64,000 bases of DNA from Erythrobacter sp. AP23 (GCF_001542855.1 NZ_LNBY01000001.1:248001-312000), one strand, 5' to 3'. Counted from the first letter of the stretch, positions 27,121 to 37,526 are shown. Notes: generated by a model from the sequence alone, not told the origin. Made by a program: numbers and translations.

Positions 27121-27416
27121 TTCTTTCGGTCCTGCCACACGGGCTCGAACATGCGACCTTCGCCGTCGTACTCACGGAGAAAATCGCGACCGCGGCGCAC
27201 GGCTTCGAAATTCTCGGTCTGGCGACTGAGGTCGAGGCTGTCGGGCAGAAGGATCCAGGCATCGCCCTCCTGCTTCTGCGCGACATCCATGCCCAAGAAC
27301 CGTTGGCCGCTGTCCTCGATCCAGTCGAGCAGCCTTTCGGCGTCCTCGCGCGTGAACCACACTCGGCGTTCCGCGCGATCCGCAAACTGCGGCGGGATTC
27401 TCTGCTCCATACCCAT
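27117..27416 (-). CDS. Small hypothetical protein inside the ilv operon
   Basis: 99-residue soluble protein, [20 protein letters not shown] onward, rich in charged and aromatic residues, with the line WFTREDAERLLDWIEDSG and many Arg/Asp/Glu. It has no signal, metal motif or known domain that I recognise. Its ATG overlaps the ilvB stop (TGATG) and its stop overlaps the ilvN ATG (ATGA), so it is locked between the two subunits of one enzyme and is surely translated with them. A role in AHAS assembly or regulation is possible but only by position. Confidence 0.7.
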   Translation of the reverse strand: MGMEQRIPPQFADRAERRVWFTREDAERLLDWIEDSGQRFLGMDVAQKQEGDAWILLPDSLDLSRQTENFEAVRRGRDFLREYDGEGRMFEPVWQDRKK

Positions 27417-29167
27417 CACACCAGCGCCTTCGCTTCGTCGTCCATAGTGCCGCCAACCTGGTCGCCGTAGAGCAACATGTCGGTATGCGCCGCGCCGCTC
27501 GGGATCATCGGAAAGCAGTTGGCTTCCTTCGCGACCTGGCAATCGACCATCACCGGGCCGTCATGCGCGAGCATCGCCTCGATTCCGACGTCGAGCTGGC
27601 TATCGTCCTCGATCCGGATTCCCTTCCAGCCATAGGCTTCGGCGAGCTTCACGAAATCGGGCAGGCTGTCCGAATAGCTGTTCGAATAGCGGCTCTCATA
27701 GGTAAGCTCCTGCCACTGGCGGACCATGCCCATGTATTCGTTGTTGAGGATGAATATCTTGACCGGCAGGCGGTACTGGCTCGCTGTGCCGAGTTCCTGG
27801 ATGTTCATCTGGATGCTGGCCTCGCCTGCAATGTCGATCACCAGGCTGTCGGGATTGCCCAGCTGAGCGCCGATGGCTGCGGGCAGTCCGTAACCCATCG
27901 TGCCGAGGCCGCCGCTGGTGAGCCACTTGTTCGGGCCCATGAAGCCGAAATACTGCGCCGCCCACATCTGGTGCTGGCCGACTTCGGTGGTGATGATCGG
28001 ATCGCGGTCTTTCGTCAGTGCGAACAGCCGTTCGACGCTCTTTTGCGGCATGATAAGATCGCCGCCGCGTTCGGGATAGGCAAGGCAGTCGCGCGCCTTC
28101 CAGCCGAGGATGCGGGCCTTCCATTCCGAGAGGTCTTGAGGCTTTCGACCGCCCCAGGCTTCCACGAGCTGTTCAAGCACATGCGCGCAGTCGCCGACGA
28201 TGCCGAGATCTACCGGCACGATCTTGTTGATGCTCGCGCGGTCGATGTCGATGTGGATTTTCTTCGCCTGCGGAGCGAAGGCATCGAGGCGGCCGGTAAC
28301 GCGATCGTCGAACCGCGCCCCGATCGCCACGATCAGGTCGGCGCGGTTCATCGCCATATTGGCTTCGAAAGTGCCGTGCATGCCGAGCATCCCGAGCCAG
28401 TCGGGATGGTCGGCGGGAAAGGCGCCGAGGCCCATCAGCGTGCTGGTGACGGGCGTGCCGGTCATGTTCTGGATTTGGCGAAGCAATTCGCTTGCTCTGG
28501 GCCCTGCATTGATGACCCCGCCACCGGTGTAGAGCACCGGACGCTCGGCCTTGGCGAGCATGTCCACGGCCTCGGCGATTTCGTCCGCCGCGCCGACCAT
28601 GCGGGGCTGGTAGCGATGCGAGGGCAGGGGTGTGTCGTCCTGCGAATCCCAGCTCGCCAGCGCGATCTGCACGTCCTTCGGGATATCGACGACAACCGGG
28701 CCGGGGCGGCCCGTCGTGGCGATGCGAAAGGCCTCCTCGATCGTCGCGCCGAGCCGCTCGGGATCTTTCACGAGATAGTTGTGCTTGGTGCAGTGGCGCG
28801 TCAGGCCGACCGTGTCGGCTTCCTGGAACGCATCGGTCCCGATGAGCGCGGTCGGCACCTGGCCGGTGATCACCACCAGCGGAATCGAATCCATATAGGC
28901 ATCGGCAATGCCCGTGACCGCATTGGTTGCGCCCGGGCCACTGGTGACCAGCACCACGCCGGGCTTGCCCGTCGAGCGGGCATAGCCCTCCGCGGCATGC
29001 GCTGCGCCCGCTTCGTGGCGAACGAGGATGTGGCGGATGTCATCGTCGGCGAAGAGTTCATCGTAGATCGGCAGCACCGCACCGCCGGGATAGCCGAAAA
29101 CGAATTCGACACCCTGCCGCTTGAGGCATTCGATCAGGATTGCGGCGCCGCTGCGCTCGGTACTCAC
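27416..29167 (-). CDS. ilvB: Acetolactate synthase large subunit IlvB
   Basis: 583-residue ThDP- and FAD-dependent catalytic subunit of acetohydroxyacid synthase, forming acetolactate from pyruvate. The catalytic Glu is in [25 protein letters not shown] and FAD-binding regions follow. The ThDP/Mg motif reads [16 protein letters not shown]...FILNN, with Glu where most family members have the metal-binding Asp. I chose the GTG giving [11 protein letters not shown] because GGAGG lies five bases before it; an ATG 13 codons upstream is possible. First gene of ilvB-unknown-ilvN-ilvC. Confidence 0.95.
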   Translation of the reverse strand: MSTERSGAAILIECLKRQGVEFVFGYPGGAVLPIYDELFADDDIRHILVRHEAGAAHAAEGYARSTGKPGVVLVTSGPGATNAVTGIADAYMDSIPLVVITGQVPTALIGTDAFQEADTVGLTRHCTKHNYLVKDPERLGATIEEAFRIATTGRPGPVVVDIPKDVQIALASWDSQDDTPLPSHRYQPRMVGAADEIAEAVDMLAKAERPVLYTGGGVINAGPRASELLRQIQNMTGTPVTSTLMGLGAFPADHPDWLGMLGMHGTFEANMAMNRADLIVAIGARFDDRVTGRLDAFAPQAKKIHIDIDRASINKIVPVDLGIVGDCAHVLEQLVEAWGGRKPQDLSEWKARILGWKARDCLAYPERGGDLIMPQKSVERLFALTKDRDPIITTEVGQHQMWAAQYFGFMGPNKWLTSGGLGTMGYGLPAAIGAQLGNPDSLVIDIAGEASIQMNIQELGTASQYRLPVKIFILNNEYMGMVRQWQELTYESRYSNSYSDSLPDFVKLAEAYGWKGIRIEDDSQLDVGIEAMLAHDGPVMVDCQVAKEANCFPMIPSGAAHTDMLLYGDQVGGTMDDEAKALV

Positions 29168-29207
29168 TCCACCCTCCGACCCGTTTCGGGCATTTGAGAG
29201 AAACAAA

Positions 29208-29242
29208 TCGGCCCGGCGCTGGGGTCTGGAGCGCCGGGCCGA
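29208..29242 (-). terminator. Strong hairpin between miaA and ilvB (terminator or attenuator)
   Basis: Thirteen base pairs, TCGGCCCGGCGCT with AGCGCCGGGCCGA, around a nine-base loop. On the minus strand it is followed by ATTTGTTTCTC, a broken T-run. It sits 33 bases after the miaA stop and 40 bases before ilvB, so it can terminate miaA or attenuate the ilv operon. No convincing leader peptide was found. Confidence 0.65.
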
Positions 29243-29275
29243 CTGGTTCCCGAATACGCCCGATAGATTGCGTGG

Positions 29276-30217
29276 TCAACCACCTGAGTGAAACAAAGAA
29301 ACAAAATAATCGCACTCCACGATAGTTTTGTTATCAGCGCGCGGCCACGCCTCCGGCGGTTGGTTGCGGAACCAGGTATACTGCCGCTTGGCGTACTGAC
29401 GCGTGGCCGTCTGGCCAGCAGCGATAGCTTGCGCACGCGATAGATTGCCTTGGATAAAGCCGCGGATTTCGGGCACACCGATTGCGCGCATCACGGGAAG
29501 CGAGGGATCGAGACCGCGCGCCTCGATCGCTTCGACTTCCTCGATCGCTCCGGTATCCATCATGCGTTCGAAGCGCAGATCGCACCGCGTGAACAGCCAC
29601 TCACGCTCCGGCAGGAGCACCAGCGGGTGCAATTCGATCGCGGTCCCAATGCCGCCGCGCTTGAGGGCCTGCCATTCGGCCAGCGTCCTTCCTGTCGAAC
29701 GCACCACCTCGAGAGCCCGCGTCGTGCGTGAAACATCGGCCGGGGCGAGCCGGGCGGCGGCAGCGGGATCTTCTTGCTCCAGCGCCGCGCGCGCATCGGG
29801 CTGACCGAGCGCGCGAACGCTGTCCCGGATATCCGGATCGATTTCGGGTACCGGCGCAATGCCATCGAGGAGCGTGCGGATGTAAAGCCCGGTCCCGCCG
29901 CACAGGATCGGCACGCCTCCGGTGGCATGCACATCGGCAATTTCGCGCTTGGCGGCTTCCGCCCATTCCGCTGCCGAGCACGCCTCGGCTCCGTCCCAAG
30001 TGCCGAACAAGCGGTGCGCGATCCCGCCCATTTCCTCTTCGGTCGGGCGCGCGGACAGGATGCGCAGGTCGCGATAGACTTGCTGGCTGTCCGCATTGAT
30101 CACCACACCGCGCCGGCCATCGCGCCCGAGCCTCTGTCCGAGCTGGACCGCGAGATCGCTCTTGCCGCTAGCGGTCGGCCCTGCAATGAGCGCGACCGGT
30201 TGCAAATCTGGAGACAT
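29276..30217 (-). CDS. miaA: tRNA dimethylallyltransferase MiaA
   Basis: 313-residue enzyme that adds a dimethylallyl group to A37 of tRNAs reading UNN codons. The P-loop [14 protein letters not shown] is near the start, [19 protein letters not shown] is the conserved substrate line, and [11 protein letters not shown] plus [14 protein letters not shown] are the C-terminal tRNA-binding motifs. The ATG giving [10 protein letters not shown] leaves four bases to the divergent serB GTG; a start four codons upstream (MSTNMS) would overlap serB. Confidence 0.94.
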   Translation of the reverse strand: MSPDLQPVALIAGPTASGKSDLAVQLGQRLGRDGRRGVVINADSQQVYRDLRILSARPTEEEMGGIAHRLFGTWDGAEACSAAEWAEAAKREIADVHATGGVPILCGGTGLYIRTLLDGIAPVPEIDPDIRDSVRALGQPDARAALEQEDPAAAARLAPADVSRTTRALEVVRSTGRTLAEWQALKRGGIGTAIELHPLVLLPEREWLFTRCDLRFERMMDTGAIEEVEAIEARGLDPSLPVMRAIGVPEIRGFIQGNLSRAQAIAAGQTATRQYAKRQYTWFRNQPPEAWPRADNKTIVECDYFVSLFHSGG

Positions 30218-30221
30218 ATTG

Positions 30222-31118
30222 GTGCTCATCGCCCGGCTGATAGCAGACATGGACGGCGTGGAAACACGGCTCGACGCGGCGATGGAGGCCTGCGCCGCGG
30301 CGGACATGCCGGTGGCGATGGCAGGCATGCTCGATTTCTGCGGCGACGTGCTCCAGCTCTCGCTGCCGCAGGGCGATCATGCTGCGCTGACCGCCACGCT
30401 CATCGAGCATTTCGGAGAATGCGACCTGCTGGTGGCCGACCACGAGATCGAGGTCCCACGGCTATTTGTCTCGGATATGGATTCGACCATGATCGGGCAG
30501 GAATGCATCGACGAGCTCGCCGATTTTGCCGGGATCAAGGACAGGGTTGCAGCAATAACCGAGCGCGCCATGCAGGGCGAGCTCGATTTCGAAAGCGCGC
30601 TGAGGGAGCGAGTGGGCCTGCTCGAGGGGCTGGAGGAAGGTGCGATCGATCGCTGTCTGGGCGAACGCATCCGCCCGGTGGCGGGTGCCCGCACGCTTGT
30701 CGCGACGTTGCGCAACCGGGGGTGTCGGACCGTGTTGGTGACGGGCGGTTTTCACCACTTCGCCGATCCGGTGGCCGATCAGCTGGGCTTCGAACGCGTC
30801 GTAGGCAATCGGCTTGCCGTCACAGGCGGAGCGTTGACCGGGCTGCTCGCCGGCCCAGTCAGCGATGCCTCGACCAAGCTTGCGACGCTGCAGGAGGAAC
30901 GTGCTCGACTGGGCGAGGGCGCGCGCGTGCTCGCCACAGGTGACGGGGCCAACGACATCCCGATGATGGCGGCGGCGGATTACGGCGTTGCCTATCGGGC
31001 CAAGCCCAAGGCGCGCGAGGCCGCGAACGGGCGCATCGCCGGGGAGAGCCTGACGTCGATCCTCAAACTTCTCGGCATTCCGGAAAGCGAATGGACCGAC
31101 GAGGTCGCGAATGCGTGA
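30222..31118 (+). CDS. serB: Phosphoserine phosphatase SerB
   Basis: 298-residue HAD-superfamily phosphatase, last step of serine synthesis. An N-terminal ACT-like region (about residues 1-75) precedes the catalytic motif [18 protein letters not shown] (nucleophile Asp), the [12 protein letters not shown] motif II and the [21 protein letters not shown] motif IV. The start is the GTG of [12 protein letters not shown] with GGAGA upstream; that ribosome site lies within the first codons of the divergent miaA gene. Cytoplasmic. Confidence 0.93.
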   Translation: MLIARLIADMDGVETRLDAAMEACAAADMPVAMAGMLDFCGDVLQLSLPQGDHAALTATLIEHFGECDLLVADHEIEVPRLFVSDMDSTMIGQECIDELADFAGIKDRVAAITERAMQGELDFESALRERVGLLEGLEEGAIDRCLGERIRPVAGARTLVATLRNRGCRTVLVTGGFHHFADPVADQLGFERVVGNRLAVTGGALTGLLAGPVSDASTKLATLQEERARLGEGARVLATGDGANDIPMMAAADYGVAYRAKPKAREAANGRIAGESLTSILKLLGIPESEWTDEVANA

Positions 31119-31175
31119 AACTTGGCGCGCTTGTCCAATCCTGTAGGGTGAGTTTCTGTTAAGGACCTACCCACT

Positions 31176-32021
31176 ATGAACAAGCCCATGACTAGCAGCG
31201 CCTTCGACATCGCCGACTTCGAAACCGCTCGCGATGGAACGCCGCTGCGTCATCCGCGCCGCCCCAAGGCGCGCTATCGGCCGGTGACCGCGTTCAAACA
31301 CTTTCGCGAGCTGTTGAAGGACAAGGAGAACACGGTCGAGGTATTCAAGATCTATGACGCGTTGCCATCCGGCCAGTTCATTCCCCGGGTGCGCGCTCTG
31401 ACGCTGAGCCCGCATGGCGAGGCGCTCCGTGCCAGCGAGCCCTTCCTTCCTCCGATCCTCGACGATCACGAAGCGCTGCGCCAGCTGCCGGAAGGCTCGG
31501 TTGCACATGCCTATTGCGACTTTATGGAACGCGAAGGCCTGTCTGCGGCAGGTCTGGTAGAAGAGTCGGAGAAGGCGCAGCGCCCGACCTATGACGATCT
31601 CATTCAGTGGTTTGGCTATCGCCAGCGCGACACGCACGATCTCATGCATGTGCTGACCGGCTATGGCCGAGATGCGCTGGGCGAACAATGCGTGCTGCTG
31701 TTCACCCACGGCCAGAGCCCCAGCCAGGGGCATTTACTGCTGGGCTATGCCGGGTCGCTGCATCTCAAGAAGCTGGTCAAGAGCAAGGCGCCGGTCATGA
31801 AAGCAGTGCGCCAGGCCCATCGGACCGGGCGGGCCTGTCCGCCATTGGTCGAGCTGTCGATCCGCGAATTGCTGGGCAAGGATCTGCGGCAGGCGCGCGC
31901 CGAACTGAACATTCCCGAACCGGATCTCTATCGCGAATGCCATCGTGTATGGCGCGAAGAAGGGATCGATCCCTACGATCTTCTCGCCCCGCGCAAGGCG
32001 CCTGAGATGGCCGCGGCCTGA
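31176..32021 (+). CDS. COQ4-family ubiquinone biosynthesis protein
   Basis: 281-residue protein of the COQ4 family. The HDLMHVLTGYGRDALGEQCVL motif contains the conserved HDxxH and downstream Glu zinc-binding residues. Mitochondrial COQ4 scaffolds or catalyses a ring step of coenzyme Q synthesis; alphaproteobacterial relatives are assumed to act likewise. No signal peptide; probably peripheral at the inner membrane. The ATG has AAGGA about ten bases upstream. It is followed by a small hairpin and the convergent nitroreductase. Confidence 0.88.
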   Translation: MNKPMTSSAFDIADFETARDGTPLRHPRRPKARYRPVTAFKHFRELLKDKENTVEVFKIYDALPSGQFIPRVRALTLSPHGEALRASEPFLPPILDDHEALRQLPEGSVAHAYCDFMEREGLSAAGLVEESEKAQRPTYDDLIQWFGYRQRDTHDLMHVLTGYGRDALGEQCVLLFTHGQSPSQGHLLLGYAGSLHLKKLVKSKAPVMKAVRQAHRTGRACPPLVELSIRELLGKDLRQARAELNIPEPDLYRECHRVWREEGIDPYDLLAPRKAPEMAAA

Positions 32022-32034
32022 CGTCAGGGGCAAT

Positions 32035-32052
32035 TTCCCGCATAAGCGGGAA
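32035..32052. repeat. Short hairpin TTCCCGC-ATAA-GCGGGAA between convergent genes
   Basis: Perfect seven-base arms with an ATAA loop, 13 bases after the coq4-like stop. It matches the core of REP elements widespread in this group and could serve as a bidirectional transcription end. No T-run. Confidence 0.5.
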
Positions 32053-32106
32053 TCTCAGGAAGATTGGAACCGCATGGACCTCTGTCGTCCCCGCCAGTCC
32101 CGCATT

Positions 32107-32778
32107 TCAGAGCCAGCTGGCGATTTGTTCCAGCGGCTTCTTCTTCAGCGCATGGGCGGGCACGGTCGCTCCCTCTGCGGGATGGCCGACCACAATAACC
32201 ATCAGGGGTTTTTCATGATCGGGACGCCCGCACAGCTCGCGTAGGAATCCCATGGGGGAGGGTGTGTGGGTCAAAGTGGCGAGCCCCGCCTCGTGCAGCG
32301 TCGCGATCAACATGCCGCAGGCGATGCCGACGCTTTCGTTGACGTAGTAGTTCTGCGTCTTGCCGTCTTCCTCGATGCCGCCCTTGCGCTGGGCGAACAC
32401 GACGATCAGCCAAGGTGCGGTTTCGAGGAAGGGCTTGTCCTCGTCGGTCCCCAGCGGCGCCAGCGCCTCGAGCCATTCCTCGCTGGCCTTGCCGGCGTAG
32501 AAATTGCGCTCCTCTTCTTCCGCCGCCTCGCGTAGGGCACGTTTTTTTTCGGGCGATGACACCACTGCGAAATGCCAGGGCTGGTGGTTGGCGCCGTTGG
32601 GCGCCGTTCCCGCAGCCTCGATCGCTGCCTCGATCACGGCGCGCGGAACCGGCTCGTCCGAGAAATAGCGGCAGGTGCGCCGCTGCTTGAGCCTGTCGCG
32701 CAAGGCCTGCGCCCGGGCGATGCTTTCCTCGTCCGGGATCCGGGGGAGCGAATAGGGAACGGTTTCATGATCGCGCAT
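32107..32778 (-). CDS. Nitroreductase-family flavoprotein
   Basis: 223-residue FMN enzyme of the nitroreductase superfamily. [41 protein letters not shown] is the FMN-binding opening, and [19 protein letters not shown] with the later HTPSPMGFL are typical of the BluB/iodotyrosine-deiodinase-like branch. Cytoplasmic, probably a dimer. It most likely reduces quinones or nitro/halo-aromatics; the substrate is unknown. Confidence 0.88.
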   Translation of the reverse strand: MRDHETVPYSLPRIPDEESIARAQALRDRLKQRRTCRYFSDEPVPRAVIEAAIEAAGTAPNGANHQPWHFAVVSSPEKKRALREAAEEEERNFYAGKASEEWLEALAPLGTDEDKPFLETAPWLIVVFAQRKGGIEEDGKTQNYYVNESVGIACGMLIATLHEAGLATLTHTPSPMGFLRELCGRPDHEKPLMVIVVGHPAEGATVPAHALKKKPLEQIASWL

Positions 32779-32817
32779 GACACTGTTCCTACCGCATGAT
32801 TGCGAGTGTCTCGACCC

Positions 32818-33195
32818 CTAGCTCGATGCGGTCAGGTGGGTATCCCCGGTTCGCGCATTGTAGAACAGTTCGAAGTGCCAGTCCTCGCACAGGTCGAGCC
32901 CGTGCCAGATCGCATCCGAACCGTCGCTGTAGACTACCTTGAGATCCCAGTCGCAGGTATTCTCGGCGCGGCGGAAATCGACCTCGAACTGCTGCCCGTC
33001 GTCGAGCACGTCCCAGTCGAGCACATCTTCTTCCCAGCTATCCGACGTTGCGGGCGAGATGTAGATCTGCGCGATCGTATAGCCGGTCGAATTCACCAGC
33101 ATGATCTTCTCGTACATCTGCGCGAGCGCCCCGGTGGCGCCCGTAAATGCCAGCGCGGCCCCTGCACAAAGTCCCAGCCATGTCCGATTGCTCAT
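32818..33195 (-). CDS. Small secreted hypothetical protein
   Basis: 125-residue protein with a clear signal peptide ending ATGALAQ (about residue 26). The mature part opens YEKIMLVNSTGYTIAQIYIS, a pattern seen in small beta-rich periplasmic proteins, and has two Cys (one in NTCDWDLKV, one in LDLCEDWHFEL) that may form a disulphide. It is acidic and Trp-rich. I know no function. It lies between the nitroreductase and a DUF3052-like gene on the same strand. Confidence 0.75.
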   Translation of the reverse strand: MSNRTWLGLCAGAALAFTGATGALAQMYEKIMLVNSTGYTIAQIYISPATSDSWEEDVLDWDVLDDGQQFEVDFRRAENTCDWDLKVVYSDGSDAIWHGLDLCEDWHFELFYNARTGDTHLTASS

Positions 33196-33275
33196 GTCGC
33201 CGTCTCCCCTTCTGGCGAGCGCGACCCTGAGACCTCTCTAGGGCGGAACCCGCCGATATGGAAAGGAGAATCGGT

Positions 33276-33683
33276 TCAGCGCAGTTCCTTGCGGATGACC
33301 AGCTTCAGCCCCGACCAGACTTCGTCGACCGCGCAGACCTTGGTATCGACCAGCCCCATCGGCAGAGCGACATCGCGAATGGTGTCCTCGGTAATATCGG
33401 TCGGGACCTTGGATGCCCGCTTGGGCCAGCTCACCCAGACATGGCCGTCGCGTGCCATATGCTCCTTCAGGACGGCCAGCTTGGCCGCCAGATCTGCGCG
33501 CTCGGTGACAAACAGATGCGCAGCGTCGGGGCCTTCTTCGGGACCGCCGACAAAAGTCAGTTCGAGTGCATATTCGCCGATCTCGTCCTGCACACTTTCG
33601 GGCATGCTGTCGAACCATACACGCTGGCCGTCGCGCAGGCTGAGCTTCTTGGCGAGCGGTGTTCCGGAATATCCAGCGGTCAT
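33276..33683 (-). CDS. DUF3052-like small protein
   Basis: 135-residue soluble protein starting MTAGYSGTPLAKKLSLRDGQ, the characteristic opening of the DUF3052 family, with HVWVSWPKRASKVPTDITED and DTKVCAVDEVWSGLKLVIRK further on. These proteins are small alpha/beta proteins of unknown function. An open extension of 14 codons upstream has no family similarity, so the internal ATG was chosen. Confidence 0.8.
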   Translation of the reverse strand: MTAGYSGTPLAKKLSLRDGQRVWFDSMPESVQDEIGEYALELTFVGGPEEGPDAAHLFVTERADLAAKLAVLKEHMARDGHVWVSWPKRASKVPTDITEDTIRDVALPMGLVDTKVCAVDEVWSGLKLVIRKELR

Positions 33684-33773
33684 GCCAGGCCTCTTGAACC
33701 ATTCGCCGGATCTGGTCGACTCCATTCCATCAGGCGAATCCCATGAAGACAGAGGGCGCTCACCCTCCGTCGA

Positions 33774-34193
33774 TCACATATTCGGCAAAGTGACCGGCAT
33801 CCAGTTGCGAGCGCGGCGCGCGAGACGATCGCCCGTACCCTCGCCATCGAAATCGCTCAGAGCATCCGGTTCCGGCCACCCGCCAGTCCTTTCGAAGCAA
33901 TTGAGATTCACAATCCCATATGCCGCATCCTCGATCGTACAGATTGCTGCGACGATCACGCCGCATTGGGCGCAGAGCAGGAAATCCGCAGTTTTGGTGC
34001 CGAACCGATAGCGCGTCGGTTCGGCTGCGAAGGACAGCGTCAGGCGTCCATGCGAATCTGCGAACCATTTTGCGGGATGCTTGCGGCAGAAACCGCAACC
34101 GCACATGCGCGGCGTGATGGCACCCACGCTCGAGGGCGTTTCAAGCTTCACTGCGATCGTGCCGCAATGACAGCCGCCCTCGAGGGTCGTCAC
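33774..34193 (-). CDS. GFA/CENP-V-family zinc protein
   Basis: 139-residue protein of the glutathione-dependent formaldehyde-activating (GFA) family. Zinc ligands appear as GGCHCG, CGCGFC and CAQCG, the standard Cys pattern. Members bind glutathione adducts or act on amines; the specific reaction here is unknown. The GTG start overlaps the purL stop (GTGA); an ATG four codons upstream is the alternative. This intact gene contrasts with the broken Cys-rich gene at 24.8 kb. Confidence 0.85.
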   Translation of the reverse strand: MTTLEGGCHCGTIAVKLETPSSVGAITPRMCGCGFCRKHPAKWFADSHGRLTLSFAAEPTRYRFGTKTADFLLCAQCGVIVAAICTIEDAAYGIVNLNCFERTGGWPEPDALSDFDGEGTGDRLARRARNWMPVTLPNM

Positions 34194-36436
34194 GCCTCCA
34201 TCCACTCGCTGAAGAAGCTGCGGTGGGCGCTGCGCATCTCGTCGATCGACTTGCCGAACAGCGTATTGCCGCCGGTCTTGCCGATGCGGCGGAAGCCGAT
34301 CGAGGCGGTCTCGTCGTTCTCCGTGCCCTTGGCGAGCGCCTCGTTGAGCGCCTGCGTATCGGGGACGGTCACGACATAGCGGCCCTGGTCTTCACCGAAC
34401 CACCATGCAGCCTTCGAATACTCCTCGTTCCACTCGACATCGGCGCCAATGCCGCCGGCCATGGCCATTTCGGCAAGCGCGATGGCGAGACCGCCGTCTG
34501 AGACGTCGTGCACCGCGCTGACGAGACCGTCGGCGATCAGCTGCAGGACGATCTTGCCCGCGTTCTTCTCGACCGTGAGGTCTGTCGGTGGAGTGCGACC
34601 TTCGTCGCGACCGTGAATTTCGGATAGCCAAAGCGATTTGCCGAGGTGCGAACGCTCCGGGTCGGCGGTGGCCCATTCCTCGGCGTGGATGAGGTAGATT
34701 GCCTCGCCCTCGGCCTTGAACGGCATCGTCATCATGCGATCGTAATCGTCAATCAGGCCGACACCCCCAATGGCGGGCGTTGGCAGGATGGCCGAGCCGC
34801 CGCCGGTCGCCTTGCTTTCGTTATAGAGGCTGACGTTGCCGCTCACGATCGGGAAGTCGAGCACACGGCAGGCGCGGCCCATGCCTTCGAGAGCATGAAC
34901 GAACTGCGCCATGATTTCCGGGCGCTGCGGATTGGCGAAATTGAGGCAGTTGGTCACCGCCAGCGGACGCGCGCCGACCGCGCACAGGTTCCGATAGGCC
35001 TCGGCAATCGCCTGCTTGCCGCCTTCATAGGGATCGGCATGGACATAGCGCGGGGTGCAATCGGTGCTGATCGCCAGCGCCTTCTTGGTGCCGTGCACAC
35101 GGACCACGCCCGCATCGGCGCCGGTCTGGAGCGTGTCCGCGCCGACCTGGCTGTCGTACTGCTCCGAAATCCATTTGCGCGAGGACAGGTTCGGCGAAGC
35201 GAGCAGCTTCATCAAATCGCCGCCAACATCGTCGGTGTCCGGTCGCTCGGCCATCGGTTTGATACCGGCCCAGGCGGTGTAGTCTTCCTTCGAGAGGTAG
35301 GGGCGGTCGTATTCGGGCGCATCGGCCGCGAGCGGGCCGAGCGGGATGTCGCACACGACCTCGCCGCCGAATTCGAGCACCATGTGCTGCGTGTCGGTGA
35401 CTTCGCCGATGACCGCGAAATCGAGTTCCCACTTCTCGAAGATGGCTGCGGCCATCTCTTCCTTGCCGGGCTTGAGCACCATGAGCATCCGCTCCTGGCT
35501 CTCGCTCAGCATCATCTCGTAGGGCGTCATGCCCTCTTCGCGGCAGGGGACCTTGTTCATGTCGAGCCGGATGCCCGCCTTGCCATTGGTCGCCATTTCG
35601 ACCGAGGACGATGTCAGCCCCGCCGCGCCCATGTCCTGGATCGCAACGATCGCATCGGTCGCCATCAGCTCGAGGCAGGCCTCGATCAGGAGCTTCTCGG
35701 TGAAAGGGTCGCCCACCTGCACCGTCGGGCGCTTCGCGTCGGCATCTTCCTCGAAATCGGCAGACGCCATGGTCGCGCCATGGATTCCGTCGCGTCCGGT
35801 CTTGGAACCGACATAGACGATCGGGTTCCCGACCCCGGTCGCGGCCGAATAGAAGATCTTGTCGGCATCGGCGACGCCCACCGTCATCGCATTGACGAGG
35901 ATATTGCCGTCATAGGCGGGATGGAAATTGGTCTCGCCCGCCACGGTCGGCACGCCGACGCAATTGCCGTAGCCGCCGATGCCCGAAACCACGCCTTTGA
36001 CCAGATGCTGCATCTTGGGGTGGTCGGGCCGCCCGAAGCGCAGCGCGTTGGCGTTGGCGACCGGTCGCGCGCCCATGGTGAAGACGTCGCGCAGGATGCC
36101 GCCGACGCCCGTCGCCGCACCCTGGTAGGGTTCGATGTAGCTCGGGTGGTTGTGGCTCTCCATCTTGAAGATGGCGGCCTGCCCGTCGCCGATGTCGATC
36201 ACGCCCGCATTCTCGCCCGGACCGCAGATCACCCACGGCGCCTCGGTCGGCAGTTTCTTCAGGTGGAGGCGCGAGCTCTTGTAGCTGCAATGCTCGGACC
36301 ACATGACCGAGAAAATGCCCAGCTCGACAAGATTGGGCTCGCGGCCCAGCGCGTGCAGGACGCGTTCGTATTCCTCGGGGCTGAGGCCGTGCTGTGCGAC
36401 GACCTCGGGGGTGATTGCGGATTCGACAGTTGCCAT
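34190..36436 (-). CDS. purL: Phosphoribosylformylglycinamidine synthase PurL
   Basis: 748-residue ATP-dependent synthetase for the fourth step of purine synthesis, the bacterial three-subunit type needing PurS and PurQ (not in this window). [43 protein letters not shown] and the two AIRS-like halves are clear, as is [18 protein letters not shown] near the end. The ATG giving [13 protein letters not shown] was chosen over an unrelated open extension. Cytoplasmic. Confidence 0.96.
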   Translation of the reverse strand: MATVESAITPEVVAQHGLSPEEYERVLHALGREPNLVELGIFSVMWSEHCSYKSSRLHLKKLPTEAPWVICGPGENAGVIDIGDGQAAIFKMESHNHPSYIEPYQGAATGVGGILRDVFTMGARPVANANALRFGRPDHPKMQHLVKGVVSGIGGYGNCVGVPTVAGETNFHPAYDGNILVNAMTVGVADADKIFYSAATGVGNPIVYVGSKTGRDGIHGATMASADFEEDADAKRPTVQVGDPFTEKLLIEACLELMATDAIVAIQDMGAAGLTSSSVEMATNGKAGIRLDMNKVPCREEGMTPYEMMLSESQERMLMVLKPGKEEMAAAIFEKWELDFAVIGEVTDTQHMVLEFGGEVVCDIPLGPLAADAPEYDRPYLSKEDYTAWAGIKPMAERPDTDDVGGDLMKLLASPNLSSRKWISEQYDSQVGADTLQTGADAGVVRVHGTKKALAISTDCTPRYVHADPYEGGKQAIAEAYRNLCAVGARPLAVTNCLNFANPQRPEIMAQFVHALEGMGRACRVLDFPIVSGNVSLYNESKATGGGSAILPTPAIGGVGLIDDYDRMMTMPFKAEGEAIYLIHAEEWATADPERSHLGKSLWLSEIHGRDEGRTPPTDLTVEKNAGKIVLQLIADGLVSAVHDVSDGGLAIALAEMAMAGGIGADVEWNEEYSKAAWWFGEDQGRYVVTVPDTQALNEALAKGTENDETASIGFRRIGKTGGNTLFGKSIDEMRSAHRSFFSEWMEA

Positions 36437-36446
36437 GCGCGCGCGC

Positions 36447-37127
36447 TTAGCGCCGCACGGTCGGCACCGCCAGTCCCACCTTGTTTTTGTGCCACCGCGT
36501 CGAATGCACCCAGAAGGCAAGTGCGGTCAAAAAGGCGAAGGCGAGCATGCCGACGAAGTACAGGCCGAATCCCGACCGCACGGGTTGTGGGCCGAACCAG
36601 TCGATCGCCTGGAAGAGCAGCATCGCCGAGAGCAGGATCAGCGGCGGGATCAGCGGGCCCTTGGTGCGGCTGATGTAGAACCAGTAGGCCAGCAGGACGA
36701 TGCCGATCTCGAGCGGCATCGCTATCGAAGGCAGGTTCCACAGGCCGAGACCGTAGCGCGCTTCGCCGCCCGCGATGGTAAGGTCCGGCCGATGGGTCAA
36801 CAGGTCGAGCAGCCAGTGGCTGAGCACCACGATTCCGCCCCAGGTCGCCGCGACGACATTACGCGAGAGGAACCAAACCACCGCGGCGAATGCCAGTGCC
36901 CAGCATGCGGTGCCGAGCAGGCTGTGCGTATAGGGCATGTGGTACAGGTCGAACGCATTCATTTCGGTAATACCGGGAACGACGCGCATCCTTTCGATCC
37001 CGATGATCGCCAGCGCGAAGAACGCCCAGTCGACGAGTTGTGCGCCAATGAACAAAACCCCGAGCCGTGGCGCTTCGTCAGTGACTCCGCGGGCCAGAAG
37101 GGCAGGGGCGAAGTGGCCGATGAACAT
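36447..37127 (-). CDS. Membrane metal-dependent hydrolase-like protein (YdjM type)
   Basis: 226-residue integral membrane protein with about six helices. It opens [14 protein letters not shown], has [14 protein letters not shown] and [15 protein letters not shown]; the conserved His/Asp residues ([16 protein letters not shown]) mark the YdjM/DUF457 group of putative membrane hydrolases. Function is unproven; some relatives respond to DNA damage. It ends ten bases upstream of purL and follows the DUF2177-like gene by three bases. Confidence 0.8.
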   Translation of the reverse strand: MFIGHFAPALLARGVTDEAPRLGVLFIGAQLVDWAFFALAIIGIERMRVVPGITEMNAFDLYHMPYTHSLLGTACWALAFAAVVWFLSRNVVAATWGGIVVLSHWLLDLLTHRPDLTIAGGEARYGLGLWNLPSIAMPLEIGIVLLAYWFYISRTKGPLIPPLILLSAMLLFQAIDWFGPQPVRSGFGLYFVGMLAFAFLTALAFWVHSTRWHKNKVGLAVPTVRR

Positions 37128-37130
37128 CGG

Positions 37131-37526
37131 CTATGCGAACCTCTCGGCGGCATATGTCGCCGCGCTCGCCGCTACGGCAGTGGCGAAGGCGCCCCAGGCG
37201 ATGTCGGTAATCGTGACCGTGGTCGACCAGGTCCGCAAAGTCGCCTGGTTGGTCAAGTCGTAGGTCGCATAGCAGATCGCGCCGAGCAGCGCGCCGTTGA
37301 GCGCGGCGGTGCCAAGGCCATTTGCAAGGCCGGGGCGCACGGCGAACCAGACTATGGCGGCGATATAGGCGGCGTAGAACACCAGCGCGGGTGCCATGCG
37401 AAAACTGTCGGCCAGCATATCGCCTAGCCTGGGCCGGTAGAAATTGGGTCCCGCCCAGCTCAGCCAGACCGCATCGAGTGCCCCGAAAACCAGTGCAGCG
37501 GCGATCGCTGCGACAATCCACGTCAT
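37131..37526 (-). CDS. DUF2177-like small membrane protein
   Basis: 131-residue protein with four hydrophobic helices. LDAVWLSWAGPNFYRPRLGDML and NGALLGAICYATYDLTNQATL are typical of the DUF2177 family, small inner-membrane proteins of unknown function. It is directly upstream of the YdjM-type gene, and both probably share one transcript with purL. Confidence 0.82.
   Translation of the reverse strand: MTWIVAAIAAALVFGALDAVWLSWAGPNFYRPRLGDMLADSFRMAPALVFYAAYIAAIVWFAVRPGLANGLGTAALNGALLGAICYATYDLTNQATLRTWSTTVTITDIAWGAFATAVAASAATYAAERFA

Noticed and set aside
27485-29197. 570-codon plus-strand open frame opposite ilvB
   Set aside because: Antisense shadow of a conserved enzyme gene.
29262-29325. 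Ile/Leu-rich stretch ([11 protein letters not shown]) upstream of ilvB as a leader peptide
   Set aside because: It overlaps the 3' end of miaA, has no ATG or ribosome site, and the frame runs through the hairpin without a nearby stop.
34646-36673. 675-codon plus-strand open frame opposite purL
   Set aside because: Mirror of a conserved purL sequence; its amino acids follow from purL codon bias and it has no own start context.
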